16,003 bases of DNA. Origin: Candidatus Rokuibacteriota bacterium. Its GTDB lineage: Bacteria > JAUVQV01. The stretch spans positions 1 through 16,003 of the forward strand of contig JAUWCW010000017.1 in assembly GCA_030609125.1 (NCBI GenBank). Direction: 5' to 3'. Positions 8,256-13,823 of this stretch are shown piece after piece; the stretch's first letter is position 1, and the number at the start of each line of letters is the position of its first letter. The notes under the pieces were generated by a model, which searched no databases, had not been told where the DNA came from, and saw nothing but the letters and a program-made list of their open reading frames with translations. A program made the position numbers and the translations under genes.

Positions 8256-8584
8256 TTCCCCCTCAGGTGATCGGCAAGAAAGATGTCGGTTGCCCTGTGG
8301 GACGCCTCCCCGGCGCGGTTCGCCGCCACGGCTCTCAGCCTCTCCATTTCGGCTCCGGTCTCCCCCTCTATCTCCCTCACCCTGGAGCGTATTTCCTCTT
8401 CGACCTGAACTCGCAGAAGGTCCACCTCCTCCTCGGCGAGACGGCGCGCTTCCCGGAATATCTCCTCGCGGCGTCGCAGGGCATCCGCCACTGTTTTCCG
8501 TTCTTCTTCGCGAGCCTCCGCAAGGAGACGGTCCGCTTTCTGCTCCGCCTCCCGAACCTTGGTGACCGTGTCGAGAATGCTCAT
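8252..8584 (-). CDS. atpG: V-type ATP synthase subunit G/H (peripheral stalk coiled coil)
   Basis: The 110-aa protein is almost entirely a charged heptad-like coiled coil (E, R and A rich) and starts V-T-K-V-R-E-A-E-Q-K-A-D-R-L-L. This is the pattern of the V/A-ATPase G (archaeal H) subunit, which forms a right-handed coiled coil with subunit E. It is the first gene of the ATPase unit and has its own predicted promoter. ATG 8584 has only GGGG four nt upstream. In Thermus-type operons the membrane subunits I and K/L lie between G and E; here atpG overlaps atpE directly by 4 nt. Confidence 0.88.
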   Translation of the reverse strand: MSILDTVTKVREAEQKADRLLAEAREEERKTVADALRRREEIFREARRLAEEEVDLLRVQVEEEIRSRVREIEGETGAEMERLRAVAANRAGEASHRATDIFLADHLRGK

Positions 8585-8642
8585 GGCGCCCCAGTTGGGT
8601 TTTCGAGAAAGACAGAAAGTCTCTCTGCCGTCCTGAAAAACA

Positions 8643-8670
8643 ATTAATCACACGGCCAAACCAAAGTCAA
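8643..8670 (-). promoter_or_regulatory. Predicted promoter of the V-ATPase-radC operon
   Basis: TTGACT (8670-8665, 5/6 match to the -35) and ATTAAT (8648-8643, 4/6 match to the -10) are separated by 16 nt on the minus strand. A start near 8636 would give a leader of about 50 nt before atpG. The -35 overlaps the pilX-like stop codon and no terminator separates the two operons, so some read-through from the pilin genes is possible. Confidence 0.5.
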
Positions 8671-9956
8671 CGAGCCCAGTCGGGCTTCATTCCCATGCGG
8701 GCAAGGCGCTCGGGAGTGCCCGGCAGACTCTTGAACGAAAGCCGGTGCGCCAGCGGCCCCCGGCACGCCTTCCCGACCGCATCCCGCGAGAAGAGAACCT
8801 CGAGTTCAGCCTCGGCTCGAACCGACGCGGGTGAGCGCCCGAGGGTCACGAGGGCCCCGACAACCCGTGTCCTCTCGAAGACGGAGCCGACGACGTCGGC
8901 GACGATCACACCGCGAAAATCACCCCCGGAGACGATCTCCAGCACGGCGGGCTGGCAGTCGGGGTCGAGGTGAGAGTAGCCGGGGTCGTATTCGGGAAGA
9001 AAGACGCCCTCTTCCAGCGCCCGGCGCGAGGCCTCGTAGAGGAGGGGATCGTAGCGCGGATTGTGCACGATGAGCAGGCCTTCTCCGTCCATGGGCCCCT
9101 GATAGCCCTCGGGCGCATAGGTCATGCCCTCCAGCATTTCTCCGTGCCCGCCGGGGGACGAAAGGGCATCCAGGCTCGAAAGTGTCTCCCCGGGGTTGAG
9201 AAAGGCCAGCGGGTCGTTTCCGGGCTCCAGACCGGGATCCACCAGGACGGCCTTGCCCGGAGCCCCCGCGACAATCACGTCTTCGCCGGGAAGAACCGTG
9301 CCCCGGGAGAGAATCCCCGCCGCATCCTCCGCCGGGGCGGGGAGGTGCTCTCCCTCGAAGCAGTGGTTCAGCCCCGAGACGACGATCTTCCCCTCAAGGG
9401 AGAGAGGGCCCGCGGATGTCCACGCAGCCTCGATGGAGGGCGTCATGGACAGGGGGGCGATTTCCGCCGTCAGCGCTCCCCGTCTTGTTTTCTGCCCGGC
9501 GATGACGTCGATCCGCACGACGGCGGGTCCCCCGGAGGCGAAGGGGGAGCCCTCGTAGCCGAAGGCCCTGCTGAAAAGAAGTGACGGCGTTGCCGGGTCG
9601 CCGTCTTCATCGACGAGGTCGGGAAGAAGAGATGCCCTCCAGGCATATTTCCAGCCGGAAAAGGTCCCCTCCTGCGTCTCCGTGGAATAGGCGCCGGGGG
9701 GTGAGGTGAGAACCTCTCCGGGCAGGGGCGAGGACTCCCGGTCGTTCAGGGATGAAAGCGCGATGTGAAGGACCGCCTCCTCGACGAAGAAGAGCTCTCT
9801 CTCCTTTTTTCTCTGCAGGGCGACGAGCAGGTCCGCGTGGGCGGCGAAGAAACCCAGGAGCGTCATCCCCGCGAGGGCGAAGAGGAGAGCGAGAGCGAGC
9901 GCCACAGCCGAACCCCGCTGATCCGTCAGAAGGGGGCGGGGGGCAGCCCGTCTCAC
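8667..9956 (-). CDS. PilX-like type IV pilus assembly/pseudopilin protein
   Basis: The 429-aa protein has a short basic leader ending D-Q-R-G15, then a hydrophobic helix (about 16-41, S-A-V-A-L-A-L-A-L-L-F-A-L-A-G). That is the PilX N-terminal style. It lacks the Glu at +5 of mature pilins. The long remainder looks extracellular: Gly, Pro and acidic rich, with a few cysteines and no recognised enzyme motif. Last place in a fimT-pilV-pilW-like series supports a PilX or GspK-like role at the pilus tip. GspK-type tip subunits also lack Glu5, are large, and come last in such series. The start is GTG 9956, which overlaps the pilW-like stop as GTGA. Assignment to PilX versus GspK is open. Confidence 0.7.
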   Translation of the reverse strand: MRRAAPRPLLTDQRGSAVALALALLFALAGMTLLGFFAAHADLLVALQRKKERELFFVEEAVLHIALSSLNDRESSPLPGEVLTSPPGAYSTETQEGTFSGWKYAWRASLLPDLVDEDGDPATPSLLFSRAFGYEGSPFASGGPAVVRIDVIAGQKTRRGALTAEIAPLSMTPSIEAAWTSAGPLSLEGKIVVSGLNHCFEGEHLPAPAEDAAGILSRGTVLPGEDVIVAGAPGKAVLVDPGLEPGNDPLAFLNPGETLSSLDALSSPGGHGEMLEGMTYAPEGYQGPMDGEGLLIVHNPRYDPLLYEASRRALEEGVFLPEYDPGYSHLDPDCQPAVLEIVSGGDFRGVIVADVVGSVFERTRVVGALVTLGRSPASVRAEAELEVLFSRDAVGKACRGPLAHRLSFKSLPGTPERLARMGMKPDWAR

Positions 9957-10531
9957 AGCTCCCTGCGCCCCCGCCGGTTGCGGATCGTGACAAGGCAGCT
10001 GTGGGTCCCGCTCCTTTTCCCGACCAGAACGATCTCGACCGAGATAATGTCGTCAGGGGCCGTGACCGGGTCCCCTCCGGCGTCCAGAGCCCGAAAGACC
10101 ACTCCTTTCAGGCCGGAAGCAAGCGTGTGAACACTCCCCTTTCTGAACGCCGACGAAGATACATCCCACGCGCGAATGCGGTACATGAGGTCCTCTCCCC
10201 TGAGGTAGACGCTCACCAGCCGCCTGTTGCCGGCGGAAAAGCGCGTGGGCTCGTCCTCGTCCCGGGAGAGGGCGTAGGTGAGACTCGTCTCGCTCAGTTC
10301 CGTCACCGCCGGCCCGGAGGAGCGGTAGCCGGCCTCCTGGAGGTCCCGGGCCAGCCACCGCAGGGACGAGCTCAGGGTACCGTGCTCTTCCCGAAACGCC
10401 TGCTGCTTCGACCAGAGGGCGCGCTGGAAGCTGAGAAAAGGGAGAACGAGTGAAAAGCACAGCCCGAAGACACCGAGGGAGATGACCGTTTCGAGGAGGG
10501 TGAAACCCCGGGACGGCGAGGTCGTCTTCAT
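9953..10531 (-). CDS. PilW/GspJ-like minor pseudopilin
   Basis: The 192-aa protein has a class III prepilin signal: M-K-T-T-S-P-S-R-G9 then F10-T-L-L-E14, with Glu at +5 of the mature chain and a hydrophobic helix to about residue 35. After it comes L-R-W-L-A-R-D-L-Q-E-A-G-Y, the typical PilW/GspJ stretch. It would be cut by prepilin peptidase and inserted at the pilus tip complex. ATG 10531 shares one base with the preceding stop (TGATG). The open frame extends upstream to 10750, but that part mirrors the pilV-like gene. Confidence 0.88.
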   Translation of the reverse strand: MKTTSPSRGFTLLETVISLGVFGLCFSLVLPFLSFQRALWSKQQAFREEHGTLSSSLRWLARDLQEAGYRSSGPAVTELSETSLTYALSRDEDEPTRFSAGNRRLVSVYLRGEDLMYRIRAWDVSSSAFRKGSVHTLASGLKGVVFRALDAGGDPVTAPDDIISVEIVLVGKRSGTHSCLVTIRNRRGRREL

Positions 10532-10929
10532 CACAGCAGCACGCTTCGTGCGCTGCAGAGGCTGAGACTCGACTCCCGGCTGAAGAGACCGTCGGGGCCC
10601 GCCCAGAAGCAGGTGACGGTAAAGTACTCGAGGGAGCGGGAGGCGGCGGCCTTCTCCAGGAGCAGGAGATAACGCGCTCCCCTGACGACGGTCTCGCTCC
10701 GGTACCGCGCAGCGCCGTCGGGAGTGCAGTCCTGCACCGCCTTCTCCCATCCGCCGGCCTCGAGAAGCTCCAGCCTCTCCTGGGCCAGCAGGAGGGCCTC
10801 CGACATCCTTCTTCCCCTGTCGTGAAGACGTATGGCGAGGAGACTGTTCTGAACGAAAAAGAGGAGACCGAGACCGAGGAGGGAAAAGACGACGAGGGCC
10901 TCGACGAGGGTGAACCCCTTCTCACCCAT
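10531..10929 (-). CDS. PilV/GspI-like minor pseudopilin
   Basis: The 132-aa protein starts M-G-E-K-G5 followed by F6-T-L-V-E10-A-L-V-V-F, a clean prepilin peptidase site with Glu at +5. A hydrophobic helix of about 20 residues follows. The later sequence has A-L-L-L-A-Q-E-R-L-E, where PilV/GspI proteins usually have an A-x-x-x-A-x-x-x-x-E helix. ATG 10929 has AGGAGG 9 nt upstream; GTG 10932 with a 6-nt spacer is an alternative. It overlaps the fimT-like gene by 8 nt (ATGGGTGA) and the pilW-like gene by 1 nt. Confidence 0.87.
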   Translation of the reverse strand: MGEKGFTLVEALVVFSLLGLGLLFFVQNSLLAIRLHDRGRRMSEALLLAQERLELLEAGGWEKAVQDCTPDGAARYRSETVVRGARYLLLLEKAAASRSLEYFTVTCFWAGPDGLFSRESSLSLCSARSVLL

Positions 10930-11425
10930 CACGGCCGACCTCCTCGTCACCCCGGTAGAACCGGACCCTCCCGGTGGCGGGATTCATGGAGAGGCGATAG
11001 CAGCCCCCCGATGCGCCCTCGAAGATGATGCTCCCCATGGTGCACGTTCCTTCGGGGGTGAACTGCTTGCTGACGGGGCCGGTCATCCTGATGCGGACAC
11101 CGTCCGGCACTCGGTGGCCCTCACCCTCGGGGATCCAGACCGTCCCCTCCTGCCTCTCGATGACGTACCAGACGCCGTTGTCTCCCCGCCGCGTGAAGGT
11201 GGCCAGCCGCGTCCGGCAGCCGGAGACGACCGCCTTCCAGCGGGCCATCTTCAGGCAGAGGTACATCTCGCGCGCCGCCGACTGGGTATCCCTGCCGCGG
11301 CTGAGGCTTTTGACGGCCGGCATGGCCACGGCGGCCGCCAGGGCGACGATGGAAAGAACAACCACCACCTCCAGCAGGGAAAAGCCCGGCCTCCCTCCCA
11401 CACGAACAAGAAGCATTCCGCTCAT
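10922..11425 (-). CDS. FimT/GspH-like minor pseudopilin
   Basis: The 167-aa protein carries a prepilin site R-P-G14 then F15-S-L-L-E19-V-V-V-V-L, Glu at +5, and a hydrophobic helix. Next come A-R-E-M-Y-L-C-L-K-M-A-R-W-K-A-V, matching the GspH/FimT pattern of a helix with paired small residues leading into R-x-x-A-V. C-terminal beta-rich sequence includes G-S-I-I-F-E-G and G-R-V-R-F-Y, where FimT/GspH proteins often have I-x-F-x-x-x-G-x-x. It is first in the operon. ATG 11425 has no clear ribosome site; an in-frame ATG at 11416 is an alternative. A perfect palindrome lies just upstream. Confidence 0.87.
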   Translation of the reverse strand: MSGMLLVRVGGRPGFSLLEVVVVLSIVALAAAVAMPAVKSLSRGRDTQSAAREMYLCLKMARWKAVVSGCRTRLATFTRRGDNGVWYVIERQEGTVWIPEGEGHRVPDGVRIRMTGPVSKQFTPEGTCTMGSIIFEGASGGCYRLSMNPATGRVRFYRGDEEVGRDG

Positions 11426-11432
11426 GGAGACC

Positions 11433-11444
11433 GTGCAATTGCAC
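11433..11444. promoter_or_regulatory. Perfect 12-bp palindrome before the pilin operon
   Basis: GTGCAATTGCAC reads the same on both strands and ends 7 bp upstream of the fimT-like ATG. It could be a dimeric regulator site or, in RNA, a short hairpin near the ribosome binding region. No clear -35/-10 pair was found in the 267-bp gap (11426-11692). Confidence 0.35.
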
Positions 11445-11670
11445 AGGACGTGCCAGCGGAAGGAGAGAGGGAATTTCTCCTTTATTCAGAGGGTGATGCG
11501 AAAAAGCAGCCCGTGGATGGGCGAATATGGACTGTGTCGGGACGGCACACTCCCCCGGGAAAGTGAACCTGTGAGTTACACCTGACAAAGCGGACAACAG
11601 CGAGGACCTGGGCCCCCGAGGGTAGAGGAGTGTATGTGTCTCACCCTCGCCTCCCTTGGGGGAGGGGGAA

Positions 11671-11680
11671 GGGGGGGGGG
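11671..11680. repeat. Ten-base G homopolymer in intergenic DNA
   Basis: An uninterrupted G10 run, flanked by further G-rich sequence from 11658, lies between the IscU-like stop (11693) and the pilin operon. On the minus strand, CCTCCC-CCAA-GGGAGG (about 11651-11666) can form a hairpin right after it, but no T-run follows. Runs of this length can slip during replication. Confidence 0.5.
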
Positions 11681-11692
11681 TACGGCGTCAGA

Positions 11693-12091
11693 TCACTCGG
11701 ACTTGCCGGGGGCTTCGCCCTTCTGCTTGCACTGGTATTCCTTGATGGCCGCGTGGAGCGCGTCGGCGGCCAGGTTGGAGCAGTGCATCTTGACCGGCGG
11801 AAGCCCTCCGAGGGCGTCGGCCACCTGCTCCCGCGTGATGGCGAGGGCCTCGTCGATCGTCTTGCCGACGACCATTTCGGTGGTCATGGAGCTGGTGGCG
11901 ATGGCCGCGCCGCACCCGAAGGTCTTGAACCTGGCGTCGACGATCTTGTCGTCCTCCACCTTTATGTAGATCTTCATGATGTCGCCGCAGACGGCGTTCC
12001 CCACCGTTCCCACGCCGTCGGCATTCTCAATCTCGCCCACGTTGCGCGGGTTTTCGAAATGGTCCATCACTTTTTCTGTATAGACAGGCAT
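11693..12091 (-). CDS. IscU/NifU-N-type iron-sulfur cluster scaffold
   Basis: The 132-aa protein has the three scaffold cysteines in standard contexts: G-N-A-V-C35-G-D37, F-K-T-F-G-C60-G-A-A-I-A and M-H-C104-S-N-L-A-A-D-A-L. D37 is the conserved Asp that aids cluster release. It would assemble [2Fe-2S] or [4Fe-4S] clusters with a cysteine desulfurase, but no iscS/nifS gene is in the window. The C-terminus is a short K/E/G tail with no NifU ferredoxin or Nfu domain, so it is a single-domain scaffold. ATG 12091 has AAGGGGG with a 6-nt spacer. The ferredoxin gene 76 nt upstream is probably in the same transcript. Confidence 0.95.
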   Translation of the reverse strand: MPVYTEKVMDHFENPRNVGEIENADGVGTVGNAVCGDIMKIYIKVEDDKIVDARFKTFGCGAAIATSSMTTEMVVGKTIDEALAITREQVADALGGLPPVKMHCSNLAADALHAAIKEYQCKQKGEAPGKSE

Positions 12092-12138
12092 GATCTTCCC
12101 CCTTCGTTCCCCATTTCCTTCGGTATGATGGTTCTGCC

Positions 12139-12153
12139 GGGCATACGATGCCC
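12139..12153. other. Hairpin between ferredoxin and IscU-like genes
   Basis: GGGCAT-ACG-ATGCCC is a perfect 6-bp stem in the 76-nt gap. No T-run follows on the minus strand, so full termination is unlikely. It may tune the amount of scaffold relative to ferredoxin mRNA, or mark a processing site. Confidence 0.35.
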
Positions 12154-12167
12154 CCCCACTCCCGTGT

Positions 12168-12347
12168 TCACTCCTTCTTCACCGGCACGCAGGCCTCGAC
12201 GGGGCACACCTCAACGCAGGTGCCGCAGTCGTCACACTTCGCCGGGTCAATGGAAAAAATCTCCCCCTTCTCGCTGATCGCACCGGCTTCGCACTCCGGC
12301 TCGCACGCCGCACAGGCAATACATTCATCCGTAATGATGTACGTCAC
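12168..12347 (-). CDS. Small 2[4Fe-4S] ferredoxin, clostridial type
   Basis: The 59-aa protein reads M-T-Y-I-I-T-D-E-C9-I-A-C12-A-A-C15-E-P-E-C19, then C38-D-D-C41-G-T-C44-V-E-V-C48-P. That gives two CxxCxxCxxxC cluster motifs, the layout of low-potential bacterial ferredoxins that carry electrons in anaerobic metabolism. The first motif lacks the usual proline after its fourth cysteine (E20 instead) and has Ala in place of the common Gly after C12. A further cysteine, C53, follows the second motif. GTG 12347 follows AGGAG by 6 nt. The gene has its own strong promoter and precedes the IscU-like scaffold, a sensible pairing. It could also serve the activase system, but nothing in the sequence shows this. 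Confidence 0.93.
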   Translation of the reverse strand: MTYIITDECIACAACEPECEAGAISEKGEIFSIDPAKCDDCGTCVEVCPVEACVPVKKE

Positions 12348-12396
12348 TGTTCACTCCTGACAGCGTGAGGCGCCGTCCGCGAAGGGATAGATCGAG

Positions 12397-12425
12397 AGAA
12401 TAGTGACCCTGCGCCGGTATGTCAA
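12397..12425 (-). promoter_or_regulatory. Strong predicted promoter of the ferredoxin-IscU unit
   Basis: Perfect TTGACA (12425-12420), a 17-nt spacer and TATTCT (12402-12397, 4/6) lie on the minus strand. Transcription would start near 12390, giving a leader of about 43 nt before the ferredoxin GTG. Confidence 0.7.
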
Positions 12426-12479
12426 CCCGATTACCCGTGAAGGATAGAAAAAGATGCTGTGTCCGGGCAGAGCCGCCCT

Positions 12480-13328
12480 TTACCGCTTCCTGCGCCGGCT
12501 CCGCCGAGGCGGCTTCTGGCACTCGGGGCAGAAGTGGGTCCCACGAGAAGCGATGCGCGTGTAACCGATTTCCGCGCTGCAGCGGCGGCACTTCTCGCCC
12601 TTTCTCCCGTATACGCGGTGAAGCCTCTGGAAGGTCCCCGCCACACCACTGCTGTCCCGGAAGGTCCTCACCGACGAACCTCCGCACTCGATGGCCTTTC
12701 TCAGGATACTTCGCATCGAGCGGTGCAGGGCGGCGACGCGCTCGGGAGATATGTGCGAAGCCGGCGTGGCGGGGTGAATGCCGGCTCTGTGAAGGCTCTC
12801 GTCGACATAAATGTTCCCCAGACCCGCCAAGACCCGCTGGTCGAGAAGGAGGGTCTTTACCGGGCGGCGGCTCCCGAGGAGGATCTCCTGGAGGGCTTCC
12901 CGCGTAACCGACAGCGCGTCCGGGCCCAGCTCGTAAAGGAGGGGAGCGGGGCATTCCCTCCCGTCGGCGATAACCGCCAGGTAGCCGAAGGTCCGTTGAT
13001 CGACAAAGGTGACCTTCCTGTCCCATCCGTCAAACTCGAGCTGCAGTCTCTCCCATCTGCCCCGGGGCAGGGCGCGGGCCTGAACGAGGAGGCTTCCCGT
13101 CATCTTCAGGTGAAAGAGCAGGACCGCCCCATTGGAGAGTTGGAAGAGAATGAACTTCCCCCTCCGGCTCAGGCCGACAAGGCGGGCCCCCCGGGCCTGC
13201 TTCAGCAGGGCCGCGGTCGTGTTTCGCAGCGCTCCCTTTTCGAAGACCCGCACTCTCGAGAGGGTCCGCCCGAGAAGGTCCTTCCGGAGTCCGAGGACCA
13301 GGGTTTCCACTTCAGGCAGTTCGGGCAC
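12480..13328 (-). CDS. mutM: Formamidopyrimidine-DNA glycosylase (Fpg/MutM)
   Basis: The 282-aa enzyme removes oxidised purines such as 8-oxoguanine and nicks the abasic site. After the start residue comes P2-E3-L-P-E-V-E-T; the proline is the N-terminal nucleophile once Met is removed, which fixes the GTG at 13328 as the start. The frame is open a further 25 codons upstream, but using them would bury this proline. Other landmarks are K58 in S-R-R-G-K-F, the helix-two-turn-helix with G-L-G-N171-I-Y-V-D-E, and the zinc finger C247-x2-C250-x16-C267-x2-C270 with R262. A basic tail of about ten residues ends the protein. The ribosome site is weak (GGGAG 12 nt away). The gene stands alone, divergent from fmdB. 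Confidence 0.97.
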   Translation of the reverse strand: MPELPEVETLVLGLRKDLLGRTLSRVRVFEKGALRNTTAALLKQARGARLVGLSRRGKFILFQLSNGAVLLFHLKMTGSLLVQARALPRGRWERLQLEFDGWDRKVTFVDQRTFGYLAVIADGRECPAPLLYELGPDALSVTREALQEILLGSRRPVKTLLLDQRVLAGLGNIYVDESLHRAGIHPATPASHISPERVAALHRSMRSILRKAIECGGSSVRTFRDSSGVAGTFQRLHRVYGRKGEKCRRCSAEIGYTRIASRGTHFCPECQKPPRRSRRRKR

Positions 13329-13442
13329 TTGCTTTTTTCGCTCCCTTTTTTCGCCAGGATCATCTATAACCGTATAAAATGCGTCGTTGCTGGTGAAATG
13401 CAAGCGGAAAACCGGCGGGAAAAGGTGTGTCTCGTCTTGGAA

Positions 13443-13468
13443 TATAGTGATATCAATAAGTTAGGAGG
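13443..13468 (+). promoter_or_regulatory. Possible -10 and ribosome site of fmdB
   Basis: TATAGT (13443-13448, 5/6 match to the -10) is followed by AGGAGG (13463-13468) 8 nt before the fmdB ATG. No convincing -35 is present. The 148-bp divergent gap to mutM also holds AT-rich hexamers on the minus strand, none good enough to call a mutM promoter. Confidence 0.4.
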
Positions 13469-13476
13469 AAAGAGAA

Positions 13477-13692
13477 ATGCCGATATTTGAATACCGGTGC
13501 CGCTCGTGCGGCTCCACCTTCGAACAGTTCAGCGCCGGAGGGGGTGCGGGAGGGACCGCATCCCCCGCCTGCCCCGCCTGCGGGAAGTCCGGGACCGAGA
13601 AGGTCTTCTCCGTCTTCTCCTCCCATTGCGGCTCGTCCGGCTCCGCTTCCCCGGCGTCTTCGGGCGGGTGCGGTTCCGGAGGCTTTTCCTGA
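13477..13692 (+). CDS. FmdB-family zinc-ribbon protein
   Basis: The 71-aa protein begins M-P-I-F-E-Y-R-C8-R-S-C11-G-S-T-F-E, then C32-P-A-C35-G, the two CxxC knuckles of the FmdB zinc ribbon. A low-complexity tail rich in Ser, Gly and Ala with two more cysteines (C51, C65) follows. Such proteins are small, widespread and mostly of unknown function; the name comes from a putative regulator of formamidase and amidase genes in Methylophilus. The start is well supported by AGGAGG with an 8-nt spacer. It is a single-gene unit closed by a strong terminator. Confidence 0.9.
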   Translation: MPIFEYRCRSCGSTFEQFSAGGGAGGTASPACPACGKSGTEKVFSVFSSHCGSSGSASPASSGGCGSGGFS

Positions 13693-13739
13693 GCATGATC
13701 TCCTCCGGCCGGCGGCCGGATAAAAACACCTCAGCAAGG

Positions 13740-13770
13740 AAGGGACAGCCGAAAGGCTGTCCCTTTTTGT
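13740..13770 (+). terminator. Intrinsic terminator after fmdB
   Basis: AAGGGACAGCC (13740-13750), a GAAA tetraloop and GGCTGTCCCTT (13755-13765) form a perfect 11-bp stem followed by a T-rich tract (13764-13772). It separates fmdB from oppD. A second, T-less palindrome (TCCGGCC-GGC-GGCCGGA, 13704-13720) lies just upstream. Confidence 0.92.
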
Positions 13771-13781
13771 TCTTGGGCCCG

Positions 13782-13790
13782 TGATATAAT
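13782..13790 (+). promoter_or_regulatory. Extended -10 promoter of oppD-oppF(-uvrA)
   Basis: TGA-TATAAT is a perfect extended -10 element (TGn plus TATAAT). The -35 region falls in the preceding terminator T-tract and has no consensus, which extended -10 promoters tolerate. Transcription would start near 13797, giving a leader of under 30 nt. Confidence 0.65.
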
Positions 13791-13823
13791 TTTGCTTTTC
13801 GACCGCTGCGATCCTTTGAGGAG

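Noticed and set aside
8256-8651. N-terminal extension of atpE back to 8651
   Set aside because: This stretch is out of frame with atpG, which has a credible coiled-coil product and its own start. The extension is S/G/R-rich with no subunit E character.
11501-11522. Terminator-like GCCC-ATCCAC-GGGC plus T-run on the minus strand upstream of the pilin operon
   Set aside because: The stem is only 4 bp, too weak to call an attenuator without transcript data.
11426-11692. c-di-GMP-I (GEMM) riboswitch before the pilin operon
   Set aside because: The location would suit it, but the conserved GGGACGCAAAGCC-like core and partner segments were not found on the minus strand.
12436-12480. Possible terminator after mutM (GGGC-GGCTCT-GCCC with TTTTT further on)
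   Set aside because: The stem is 4 bp and the T-run starts more than 10 nt after it, so it is not a convincing intrinsic terminator.
13459-13737. Minus-strand open frames opposite fmdB
   Set aside because: The plus strand has an ideal ribosome site, a start and two zinc-ribbon CxxC motifs. The antisense frames are low-complexity.
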